Part shown: one piece after another, positions 1 to 11,500 of the stretch | Position numbering within the stretch: the first letter of the stretch is position 1 | Layout: each line of letters opens with the position of its first letter | Assembly: GCF_000224145.3 (NCBI RefSeq) | Contig: NC_020174.2 | Coordinates: 4,407,026-4,471,025 of the forward strand | Origin: Ciona intestinalis | Lineage: Eukaryota; Chordata; Ascidiacea; Phlebobranchia; Cionidae | DNA: 64,000 bases | Direction: 5' to 3' | Made by a program: the position numbers and the translations under genes | Notes under the pieces: model-generated | What the model was told of the DNA's origin: nothing | The model's input: the letters and a program-made list of their open reading frames with translations, nothing else | The model's database searches: none

Positions 1-2
1 TG

Positions 3-143
<141 letters not shown>

Positions 144-343
144 TAGTACACCATAAAAACACTGTGGACAATGTGAAATGGTAGGAAAACATTAAAAAAT
201 AATATAATGACACACTACTGTTATTGTCCTTTGCAATGGTGCATGGATTGATTGTATCTGCATTTTTATCATTTGAAGCTGTGTTTCTACTACTTTTGGT
301 AAGGTTTTTACACTGTTTTTTTATGTCACGCCTAGGTCTTTAG

Positions 344-1669
344 ATGGCACTGGCAACTTTAACTGGCGGTTTGTCTTCCCATTTGATTACTTACCACAAG
401 AGAGAATGGTCCATGTTGCAAAGAAGGAACACTTGTGGAGCTTGGATAAGACTGTTACTAAGTTCCCACCTGTTTTAAACATTCAAGTGTGGGATAATGA
501 TTTGATCGGAGCCAACGAATACATCAGTAAGTATTCGATAAAAAAGAGATTTTAGTGTTAGGTAAACATAATATTTATCAGGTGAAATTGTCCTTCCAAT
601 TACCAACATGCCCAAGTGCTGCAAGTTCCAGAGATTCTGTACACTGGAGAATGTACCAGATATGCAGGGGAACTGTAAGAACGAAATGCTCAATCTGTTT
701 GATCAGAAAATGGCCTTAAAGGGATGGTGGCCACTGTACAGGGTGGTTGATGGGGTCAGAGAGCAAGCAGTAAGTTTTATTTTAACAGTAACAAGAAATA
801 TGTAATGGAAAGATGCGTGAGTAAGTAACAAAAACATGACAATGCATTAACAGCAGAACAGCTAGTTTACGATGACATACTGTGGCAAAATTTTAGCAAT
901 AAAGGGATCTCATGAACTTTGAAAAATGGAGCTTCACTTAAAAATATCTTCATGGCTGCACTTGTTTAATATGTGCAACATCCTGTTTTCAGGGAAAACT
1001 TGAAATGTCTGTTGAAATCTTATCAGCAGAGGAAGAAGAGGCGAAACCAGCAGGCCAGGGAAGAGATGAACCAAATATGAATCCAAAACTAGAGAAACCA
1101 AAGTAAACATACTTGTTGTTTTTAGGAAGTTGTTTCATTTTTCTTGGTGTTAAAAACATTTCATTACTTTAACTGTACATTTCAGTCGACCTGCCACCAG
1201 TTTTGCATGGTTCAGTTCACCATTCAAGTCGCTGCGTTACATCATATGGAGAAAGTATAAGTGGGTCATCCTTGGTGTACTCGGAGTGCTTTTATTAGTA
1301 GCATTCATTGTCCTCTTTTTCTACTCATTCCCGGTAAGTCTTATGTTTCGCTTACAGCAGTTTTTAACTAGAAAGGGCTGGAAAACTTTGCAATTGGGAA
1401 CCAAAGTTTAAAATAGTTTTTATAAAGTGTTTTTCTCTTCTGTAAATTACACTATGTTTATTTTCGGTTTATGCCAAATTGGGTGCAACCATAACACATA
1501 GTTTTAAAGAAAACAAACATAGTTAAAAGCATGTAATAACCACTTGTTCAAACGCTTGGCAATTGGAACAGTTGATATCATTATATAAATGCTTAATTAT
1601 TTGCCTGAAATGCCTACTTAACTATTTGTTTCAATACAAAAGGGTGCCATAACAAAGAAAATAGTGTAA
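344..1669 (+). CDS. Ferlin, C-terminal exons (partial gene)
   Basis: This is the 3' end of a ferlin, a tail-anchored multi-C2-domain protein of calcium-dependent membrane fusion and repair. Exons read 344-526, 582-769, 993-1102, 1186-1333, then a terminal microexon at 1643-1675 with stop at 1667-1669; all phases join. The first two exons carry the last C2 domain (GNFNWRF, FPFDYLP, WDND, KGWWPL). The third has the ferlin-typical [12 protein letters not shown] stretch, and the fourth has RPATSFAWF followed by a basic flank (WRKYKW) and one membrane helix ending FFYSFP. The luminal tail is only eight residues, GAITKKIV. The helix-flanking part resembles otoferlin while [12 protein letters not shown] resembles dysferlin/myoferlin, so the subclass is left open. 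The 5' part lies outside the window. Confidence 0.93.
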
Positions 1670-2013
1670 TGTGAGGTGAGTTGCTGAACATCTAACAAGC
1701 AATTGTTTCAAGCATGACTGACCCATTGCATGTTATGTTATGTTCATGTTTTAATATTGCTTTATATAAAGCAACAAACAATCAATTGAATGAATCACCT
1801 TCATTTCATATATGTTACCCATAAGATTTGTATCAATGCCTCATCTAAAACTACACACCAAATATATTAATTGGTTAACAAACCTACAATATACATTATC
1901 TAAGTTTTACTATTTTAATAACAATAGATGTGACATACTCATATCTGTTGTATAATACTCAATATGCTGAGTAGCCTGACAGTAACCATTTATGTTAATT
2001 TTATAATACAAAG

Positions 2014-2050
2014 GGTGCGGTAGTCAAAGCAATCGTTTAGCAAACCATTG
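2014..2050 (+). other. Alternative ferlin terminal microexon
   Basis: A second possible last coding exon for the ferlin. An AG at 2012-2013 is followed by codons for GAVVKAIV and TAG at 2038-2040, then a donor-like GTAAGA at 2051. It is in the same phase as the microexon at 1643 and has a near-identical left flank (AATACAAA before the AG). Either exon would complete the helix-ending FFYSFP with an eight-residue luminal tail. Use of either exon is inferred. Confidence 0.55.
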
Positions 2051-3297
2051 GTAAGATGTGTTTAGGTGCAGGAGTGTATTGACTATTGACGTTTGGTGAT
2101 TGTTTGTTTTCATATATTTATTTTCTTTTCTGTGTGTTATGTTACCTTATTAATTTAATTATAATTTAATTTTAATTTGACTTTTGTGTGTGGGTAGGTG
2201 TTCCTTTATTTGTGAAAATATTTGCCTTGTTCATATTTATGCATGTAGTGTTCAGGAAACGCTCAACTTCCATAACTCCAACTTGTATTTTAGCAAATCT
2301 TCTCTGAAGAGGTGGGTAAACTGTTTTTCCCCGTGCAACAACCAACTGCTTGACAGCACAAACAATGAGGTGGAAATATACACAATATAAGACACAACAA
2401 CACATGGTGCAAATATGATCTTACAATATTTGTTCCACAATACTTTTACCCATTTTATCGCGCTGTTACCTTCATTGTTTTTTCGGGTCTTTAACTATGG
2501 TACTTGTCTGAAGTCCGTTTTTTAAACGCACCAAGTGTAGTATTACGTGAACTGTCGTGAATATTTATACCCAAGGCCATGAAAAAGTTTAACGCCAAGA
2601 TCTATACGCCAAATCTGAGACAAAATGCAAGGAAATTGTTGCGTAGCACTATATAAACTGTACATGTTTTTACCGTGTTTACCTGTTAACGTTTCATGCG
2701 ATACGAACTTGCACAAACAATATGTATATTGCTCTCTGTTAAACCACGTAATGATAGCGAATAGTGCTCGAGTATCAAAATATATACGTGCGACGTTCCG
2801 TACATAATTGAAACAACAGCTATTTTTTGTAAGAGAATTAAAACAGCAAATACGGCCTATCTAACGGTACCTGTTTGAGATGCTTCGTCACACAGAGCTT
2901 CATTGTCTCTTATTGTTGTTTTCGTTATTGGGGTGCACGTTCCATTTGGCACAAAATCTAAAATGAATTAAAAAGGAATTAGTAACCGTGGTATAAATGT
3001 GACATGGGGGCAAACTGAATCGTGTGGGCCTTTCTGTTTAAGTTTTAATACAAGGTTTAAACACGTTGTTGATAGCGTTTAAGTGCAGTGAAGTGTCTGT
3101 ATGCTGTACGATGAAAAGGAATGAAGGGCTGTAGTCAATCGCGTAGTTTAGAAGTTAATTAGGAAGTGAGCCCGGGGCGTCACTTTGGAACATCTTTAAC
3201 TAAAATAAAGGTAAATATAAAACATTCTTTGCAGCAGTAGTCAATCTAGTACTTTTTATAAACGGCAAACTAGACCTTTTACTGAAGCGACTAAACA
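2051..3297. other. Intergenic or ferlin 3' untranslated region
   Basis: AT-rich sequence between the ferlin tail exons and the first EndoU gene. Short open frames here (such as 2184-2390 and 2625-2807) have no recognisable domain and look like chance. No polyadenylation signal could be firmly tied to the ferlin, so part of this may be spliced 3' UTR. Confidence 0.5.
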
Positions 3298-4791
3298 ATG
3301 AATTTTAGTACGTCTCTGATAGTTGCTATTCTTGGATTTTTCTTTGGAGCTGCGGCTGTTTTAAGTCAGAGTAAGTGGATACAGTTTTGCTGCGTTTTAA
3401 ATATTTGCAAATTTTTACATCAAGCTGAATAATGGGACTTTGGTTTTAAGGAGAGCGAATAGTAAGCAACTCGGAGCTGCTTAGAATATCAAGTCAACTT
3501 TCAATGCTAGATGAAAACTCAGCTTCTGACATTCAAACGAACAAACAATGTCACACGACAAGCTCAGCGACATCAGATTGTGCGCCGGAAAGGTATGCTC
3601 ATGTGTCGGCAAAAGGTAAATGTTTGACTCGATGTTTTGTATTGTAGGTTTATCGGGAGCGTAAGTGGTAGCTTACTAGGGAAGCCGACCTATAGAGCTC
3701 TAATAGCGCTGTTGGACAATTATGAAAAAAAGCAAGGCAAACGGGAACAAGTGGGTTATAGTTTATAACAAGCTGATTATTAGTTAACCTAATTCCATCG
3801 GTTCGTGTGCAAAGTAAATGCCACAATTAATTGTTCCAGGTTACAAGACAGGAGAGTAGTGAAGAAGTGGCATTTTTAAACGCGATTTTTGAGACCCCTG
3901 TTGGAAGAAAACTTTATGAGTTTTTAAACAGAAAGAGTCTGGCAGATGGTCATAGTTTAAACGACTTTAAACGGCAACTTCATAAAATGTGGTTCAAGTT
4001 ATACAGCAAGTGGAAAGGCGTGTTGGATTCTTGTGGGTGGGTATTCAATGAGTTGCTACTTTACATCTACATTAACAATTAAAATTTTAGTAATCGGTAT
4101 TTTACAGGTTTGAACATGTATTTGTCGGGCAGTTAAAAGAACGAAAGGTAACAGGCTTTCATAACTGGGTACAGCTCTATATTACGGAGAAAACAGGACA
4201 GCTGAACTATTTAGGTTACACGAAAGTCATTAACGTAAGTACAAACGCCTATATAAAACAAGTAAGGCATAGCAATTTGCAACTTGGTTTACTCTGAGTT
4301 TACATATAATCCATCCGTGTAAAATAATCTTTGGTAATTAACAAGAGATTTTCAATTTCAAACTTTTCCCAGTCAGGTCTATACAGCATTCACTTCGAGT
4401 GGGCGGGTGGCTTGAAGCCAATGTCAGGAGTTTATGTTGGTCTGAGTCCAGAACTGGAATTTTCCTTATTTACTCTGTGCTACATTACAAGGCCTGGTAC
4501 CACATAAGTTGTGTGCTCAATAACCATATTGCGTCACCGCAAACTGAAAAGGTAGTTGAAAAACATCTGTTTCACGTGTTCCAAATACAGAGCAGTATTT
4601 GTTTCACCAACATTCGTCAAAATTAAACTGTGCCTACTTTTTTATAAATGTTTGTCTTTTCCTAAAGGTGTCGCGTAAAGTTACCTGGCAGAGATGGGGG
4701 TGTTATCCGTAGAATACAAACACACGAATGGGCCGGACATGGCAACGACAGAGGCTCAAGATACGTGGCTTCGGCATTTTTTAAAGTTTAA
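3298..4791 (+). CDS. EndoU-family endoribonuclease, first tandem copy (no SMB domain)
   Basis: Secreted poly(U)-specific endoribonuclease of the XendoU/ENDOU family, which cleaves RNA at uridylates. Exons: 3298-3370, 3451-3592, 3648-3750, 3840-4036, 4108-4234, 4373-4503, 4668-4791, giving about 298 residues. Residues 1-24 form a signal peptide ending VLSQ. The EndoU core follows: TYRALIALLDNY, then FEHVFVGQ and FHNWVQLY with the two expected catalytic histidines, and GGLKPMSG with the expected lysine. The intron after 4503 starts AT rather than GT (ATAAGT) at the position where the neighbouring copy has GTAAGT. Unspliced, the frame meets TAA at 4504-4506 directly after RPGTT, removing the last 40 or so residues. 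A polyadenylation signal AATAAA lies near 4845. Exon lengths match the second copy exactly at 103, 197 (there split 97+100), 127 and 131 bp. Confidence 0.88.
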
Positions 4792-5217
4792 ACTGTTTTA
4801 AACGTGTATGTGTGCATATGTGCGGTTTACGTGTTGTTTTGACAAATAAATACACGATGATTCGTGAATTGTGATTTATTTTCCGATTTTATAACTAAGT
4901 GTATTACATGAGTCAGTTTGTATTTAGATTGGGAGCTTAAGAAGTAATAGGAAAATATGCCCAGTAGTTACTAATCAGTACACAAATATATTGACTTAAA
5001 AAGTTCTTGCCACATTCAGTTTACAAAACTTTGCGTGTTTTACAACATGTCGTGAATCATCTGAGTCGAATAAATTGTTTAGCCATGGGAGGTCGAAGCC
5101 GTGGGAAACCACGCAGCAGTCAGCATGGTTTCGTATTGACCCAGCTAAATGAGGAACTGTATTCAAGATAAAGGAGTGAGACACAGCCGTCTTGAAACAG
5201 AACTCCAGCAACCCACA

Positions 5218-7818
5218 ATGAAGATAGCTGTTATTTTATTTCTCGTCGCCTTAGCAGGGCAAGGTAAGTTTGCGTGCAGTTTAAATCCAATTTGTTGCCG
5301 GTTCTAATTGGGTAATATATGTTTAGGGTATGGTGATTCCTGCGTAGGACGATGTAACGACTATGCGGATCACTCGCACACGTGTGAGTGCAACAGCTAC
5401 TGCGATACTTATGGCGACTGTTGTCCGGATTATATTTCCACCTGTTTACCAACGTAAGATTCTTAAGTAATAGTAAATCGATTTTGTGTAAATGCCAAAT
5501 CTATTTTGAAGCTCGACTTGTGCTGGTCGATGCGGTAACTCTCTTAATCTGAACGATCCATGCCATTGCAATGCTGGATGCGAGAACTTCTACGATTGCT
5601 GCGCTGACTACGCGACCGTCTGTGCATCTGGAGGTGGAAGCGGGTACGGCTACTTTCAGTCTGTATAATCTGAGTAACTTGACTAAATCCCGTATAGCGA
5701 TCCGAATATATGGGGTTAAATTATTAATGTTTTAATCAGCGGGATATAGAATACCGCTAGCTAAAGCATGATTTCTCTGTGTGCTCAGGGGATCTTGTTC
5801 GGGTCGATGCGGCGACCTTCTCGACTCCAGTATGCCTTGCCAATGCAACTCTCAGTGCGAAAACCATGGAGATTGCTGCTCCGACTATAACAGTATTTGT
5901 AACAGCGGCGGTGGTGGTGACGGAGGAAACACAGGAAGCTGCAGTAACTATTATAACTTTCATCATATCATTATCAGTCATATATAGTAAATCGAATGCA
6001 AATTTGCATGCGTGTAGTCACATGGACTTTTCTGTGTCTGTTTAATACAAAGAGAATATTTGATACACACAAATATATCGATTTTTTAATTTATTGCTCT
6101 CCGCAGATGCAATTTCAGTGAGCAATAGCGAAATTCAGGCAGTATCGTTGGAGATGTGGGACCTTGATGTTAACCGTGCAGGACCTGGAGATATCATATT
6201 GAACCCACAAGCAACCACCAGCGATAGCTCTACTGTCGATAACTCGCCAGAACCGTGAGTTTAGATCGTTTAAGATAAATAAACAGGCCTTATTGTAACG
6301 TTATACCATCTCTACCACTTTCACGTGATCTAAACAACACACAACGAAATACACAAGAATCCACACACAGGCAGTTTTGCTAAAAATAAGCATAGTATAT
6401 CTATAATTTTTAATTGAAACAAGTTAAGTCGTTGCATCCATGAGTCAATACATAGGTCTATTGCAGATTTTTCACCGCTGTCAATCCAGCTGTTCTTCAA
6501 CAGCCAACATACCAAGCACTTATTGCTCTTCTGGATAACTACCAAAAAGTAGAAGGAATAGACGAAGTGGTAGGTTGAAAACTATTAGACACGCGTGGTA
6601 TTGTTTTGTAACTACGTTCAATTGTATTCTCATTTAAATATAAGGTCATACTCTCACGAAGAAAAATAACGTTATGATACCGTTTACGCGTTCTAGCACA
6701 CATACTTTACGAAAGCAACTAACCACTGTTTCTTGAAATAGAGTTCACCACAAGAAGAAGCAGAGCAAGACAATTTCCTTGACTTGTTCGTGGAAACTGC
6801 AGTTGGAGCTCGACTCTACGATTTCCTGCAGTCCAAGAGTATGTTGGCCTCTTAATTAACAGCAAATAATTTGTAACCTGAGTAAACTGCAAATGTTTTG
6901 TGCAAATATTTTTACTTCCAATTCCGCAATATAGACAGTTTAACTTTAAACTTAGCATCATTGTCTATGCTAATATATTTTAACAAACTTAGTTATATAG
7001 TATTTGTATACAGTGTAACACTGACGCTAACTAACACCATCTAACTTTACAGATTTGGCGGGATGTGCTGATATTGCAACCTTCAAAGACTACCTAAAAC
7101 GCATGTGGTTCGGGTTTTACAGTCGACAAAACAACGCCATGGATACAAGCGGGTAAACTCTTCTGGTTCCTTTTTTGCTCACACTGCGCTTTTGAAAATT
7201 TTGATTTCGGCGCTTGCGTGTTTGTTAAATGCAACCTGTTCGCATGACGGTATAAATCTTTGTCGGTATTCGGTCTAAGTTTGACTCATTTCCATCAGAT
7301 TCGAACATGTTTTTGTTGGTGAAATTAAAACAAACCAAGTATCCGGGTTCCACAACTGGGTTGAACTTTATTCAAGAGAACAAGATGCTTCTCTGAACTA
7401 TTACGGTTATGTTGGTATGACTGAGGTATAGCTTTGTTATCACAAAATTGCAATTGTCATTACAGTGAAATATTGTTTTAGCCAAATCTATACGGCGTTC
7501 ACTTCAGTTGGGATGGTTACATGAAGGGACTCTCTGGTAGTTCGATTGGTACAAGCCCCGAGATGGATTTGGCTCTATTTACTCTATGTCACATGACTCG
7601 ACCAGCAGCTCAGTAAGTGTAGACACTATACGAAACATAAGCATCCAGTAAATAAGTTAAGTATGCTACTTATTGCAACTTCCCATTCTAGGTGCACGGT
7701 CAATATTCGTACCGAAAGTGGCAGCGTTGTAAGTCGTCCAATACAGACATGGACCTGGACAAAAACCTACCCAGGAGATGGTCTTAAATATGTAGCATCT
7801 GCTTACTTTCTCGTTTAA
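5218..7818 (+). CDS. ENDOU: ENDOU: three somatomedin-B domains plus EndoU endoribonuclease
   Basis: Secreted endoribonuclease of the ENDOU type, about 430 residues. Exons: 5218-5263, 5327-5453, 5512-5643, 5789-5943, 6107-6254, 6467-6569, 6742-6838, 7053-7152, 7299-7425, 7482-7612, 7692-7818; every junction keeps phase. A short signal peptide (IAVILFLVALAGQG) comes first. Three somatomedin-B repeats follow, one per exon, each with the eight-cysteine pattern CxGRC...CxC...C...DCC...C, separated by Gly/Ser-rich linkers. The EndoU domain has TYQALIALLDNY, FEHVFVGE and FHNWVELY (catalytic His residues), DGYMKGLSG (Lys), and ends in a KYVASAYFLV-like strand. Human ENDOU has the same SMB-EndoU order. 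Polyadenylation signals AATAAA occur at about 7824 and 7845. The gene sits about 430 bp downstream of the SMB-less copy in the same orientation. Confidence 0.95.
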
Positions 7819-7850
7819 TAATGAATAAAAGTGGACTACGGTGAAATAAA

Positions 7851-8566
7851 ATCTCCAAATTATATAGGTTGTCCTACATATTATTTTGACGTATTCGCTA
7901 CCTAAAAACTGACCATCACACCACCTTGTCGTCCCTTTAATACAAGTCAGCCTATATCGCTGCACTGTGGAGCTACACTTATATGCATTGGTAAATGTTC
8001 CGAAGCACGGTTTCAGTTTACTGTCCAGAACGAATGCGCAACGGCAAAATGATAAGTAGAGAAGTGAAACATAGGCGCACGTTGAAAAAGAAGTACGTAA
8101 ATAGCTGTATAGAAATAACGGCAGGAAAAAATAAATAACCAGAACGGTGAAAATGAGGTTGACCAAAAGGGTTCGAAGTGGTAAAGGTGCTGTTGTATGA
8201 AAGCAAGCAAGGGGGGCTTGCTGCCTGGAAAAACACGTCTTGCAAGGTCGACATTCGGAACATATGGGGGTACGGCGCAATGCAAAACCTTGTTGACCAG
8301 GACTTAAATACCGTTTTAAAGTGTCTTTGAAATCAGTAAAAAACTAGCTGCCTGCAGCATATATTCTCTTGTGCTTTAATCGAACTCCCTTATTTTCACC
8401 AACTACAGTTTAGTTGTATAAATGATGGACGATGTAACTACGTGTGAAAAACTTTACACATGTTGACCATAGATACCCGCTTGACATTTTACAGCTTTGC
8501 AAATGTAACTGTTGTATCGACGGTGGATAGTAGCGATTGCAAGCACAATGGCAAGCTTGGTACAGC
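7851..8566. other. Convergent intergenic spacer
   Basis: Spacer between the 3' ends of ENDOU (+) and Wnt6 (-). It should hold the Wnt6 3' UTR. Open frames on the minus strand around 7666-8285 overlap the ENDOU last exon and show no known domain. Confidence 0.5.
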
Positions 8567-11500
8567 TTATCTGCAAACGTATCGTGTGTACCGGTTTATA
8601 CATTCGTCGCATGTCATAGTGCAGCAGTAGATGAAAGTACAGTTGCATTTCATTGTGTGTTCGACTACCTCAGTCGTATAGCCGCGGCCGCAGCACATGT
8701 ACTGACAGCTTCCGTACCCTTCCCGTCGAGTCGGATCGCACACGCGACCTTTGGTACCTAGACTGCCTTTACGCTTGTCTCGCCGGCAGAAGTTCGGCGA
8801 TGGCTGGTGGTAGACTAAATGCTTGCTTGCGACGGGGTAAAGGCGTCTTCGCAACCGATTCTTTAAACGAATACGCCGACGAGGATTTTTGGCTTTACGG
8901 TTTCGAGACCGAAAACGAGTCGGGATGTTTTTCCGCAGTCCTCTTTTTACTTTGTTCGTTCTTCTAGATGCTGTGTTCCTGTGTCGAGACGAAGGACGCC
9001 GTGGTCTCCTGGCGATGACAAGCCTCCTAGTCCCGGGCTGAAGGTTGACTTTGGTCGCAGTGTTATACATCCGGCGTAACGTCGCCCGCACAGCGTCAAA
9101 CTTTGGCATTCGCATCCAGCAAGTGCGAATAGTGCACGTGCCAGAGAATCCGTGGCATTTGCACTTTTCAGCCATCTTCTCAGTGATCGCCTGAGAAGTA
9201 ATGCTTGGTAATTTGATAGCCATAACGAAACCTTTATTCTGCTACTTTTTATCTAGAGCCATGGTCATTAAAAACAGATACCATTTATTTCTCTTTTCCG
9301 CCGCCATAGTCGCTATAAACGTGCACCAAGCTAAACCGCAGCATTAGTGAGATCGTAATACAGATAAAGATTGGAACTGGCGGGCGATCAGGCCACGATA
9401 AAGCAGGTAAAGCGAAAATTCCAAATTCATATTAATATGTCGAGGTAACGTTCTTAGCCGGTTAATCAGTCGTTCGTTAATTAATTTCAATTTCACTCAT
9501 AACATTGCACAGCCACAAAATGGTATAAACACGCTTAGAAATTTTGCGTCACGTACCCGGAAAGTTTGCTCACTGATAAAATCACAGACATCTGCGATTG
9601 CTTTGAGATATATCTGCGCTTTAACGCAGCAGAGTCGTTACATGGTCGCAACCGCTGAGAAAATTAACGCAACCTCTTAGGAGCATATATAGGCGAGGTT
9701 GGATCTTGAGATAAATCGCAACGATAGCTCATTAGACCATTTTGCGATCGTAAAATCAGGATCGGCTTACTTTGTACTGATTAACACAGGCCTAGGAGAA
9801 TCGACCGCGCAATAAACCAACTTTATGAGATCATTTGCAACAAAATAGTCATTTCGTGGAGTCCAATTACCATTATACCGCAACCTGCTTGTTTACGGGC
9901 AAGCGTACTGTAATATCCGCTAATGCCGAGTTGGTGATTACGACCTGACACCTCTTAATGACGTGTGATGTTATCGTCTCTACTAGGAACCAGCTGTCCG
10001 CATGAGCTGAATTCTTCGGCGAAGTTACAGAAATAAGCGAGCGACTGCAAACATGACCGAAGTGTTGAGGTACACGTCACGATTTAATTCTTCTAAAAAC
10101 AAGCGACGGAAACGCGATTTGTCAGCGCAGAAGTTATTCTATTCCAACCACGTTGCCAATGTGTGACCAAACAAGAATGCAAAATTCTCCCGTTGATTTT
10201 ATATAGCTAAGCAACTTAAATCCGAACTTACCAGGCGGCCGGCTTCATAATTATGAGCGCTCATTCGCAATCGAAGATTAATCTTTCTCTTCCGTCCAAT
10301 AAACCGCGTGAAGTTGAGAAAATGCCTTGTCTTCCGGTAAGCAAAGTCCACGTTGTCATCACAACCTTCCCAGTCGAATTGGTCAACGAAAGTGTCGAGG
10401 TAGCTTTCGTTTATGTAATAGTTGCGCTTTTGGGCTTCCTGTATTGAAAAAATAGCTTTGATGTAAGCTTTTGAAACTGGTTGTGAGTACAGAAGCGTAT
10501 CTCAAAAACAATTCACTTAGACTTTCCAGCGACTTTGTGTATGAAGCCGTTCTTTACGGTTATTCGCAACATAGCGACGGGGGTGCAAAATACACAATGA
10601 CGTGACATACCCTTCTGAGGTATTCCCTCTTCTGTCCGCGTGTGTTGACACAGCCGCATTCGGGTATGTTGCCAAGGCTGCACGCCTCCGTTATGGCAAA
10701 CGTCATAGCTGCTGACGTCACCGCTTGAAGGTAGCTGGTTTCCTTCGTTGCTGTAGAAAAAACGTAGGTCAGATTATGCGCACTTTGTTTGGAAATACCT
10801 GACAAGACATTGGCGAAAGTGAAGGCCGTAGAATAGAGGACCGAAATTTCAAAGGCGCTGTACGACCGTCTTATAACGCGAAACAAGACGGGAAAATCCT
10901 CCTTAGCGTCAGCTTGCTGAGGATTAAAATTACTCGGCGACTGCTCGGTTGTTTCACAGCAAACGCGACAGCACCCAGAGGTCTCATCGCGGAAAGATAT
11001 ATTTACAGTCAGCAAACGCATATGGCCTAATGTCAAGTGGTGGCCAGTTGCTGCTATTTTGTTAGGCTGGCACGATGCCAGTTCTGTAGTTCTGATGTCC
11101 GGCCTCTTACACGTCAAGGCGGATTACGATCGTCGCCTTCTGCTGTAGTGGGCGGTGTATGGATCATTCTCCTTCGTTTGTTTGAACACAAAACAGTAAC
11201 TCGCCGGAACGCTAATCGATGCATGTTTTAATAACAGCCGGGTATTTGCGGAATCAAAAACTATCACCAGTCTGTCAGCAGAACTATAACGGTTCTAATT
11301 AATGTTAATTACGTATGCATACGCCAATATATATTATTCTCGTTATAGTTTCTAATACTGGTGTTTTTCAAATATATACCCTCCTTACTAAAAGAAAGCT
11401 GGTTTTCCAACCCAAATGCCTCACGCTTCGGCACGACCGGGGCCGCAAACCGCAGCTTAGATTGAGCGAAAATGCCACCTACAGGTCGAGTAAACTTTGC

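Noticed and set aside
2184-2440. Overlapping short frames on both strands
   Set aside because: Low complexity, no domain, and in the ferlin 3' flank.
7666-8280. 204-codon open frame on the minus strand
   Set aside because: It runs antisense through the ENDOU last exon, is Cys/Phe/Tyr-rich without domain marks, and has no supported splice or start context.
10751-11117. Upstream part of the minus-strand frame 10560-11117 as Wnt coding sequence
   Set aside because: A clear acceptor (TTTTTTCTACAG) at 10751 starts the exon; codons beyond it lack Wnt similarity and the preceding exon joins in phase at 13226.
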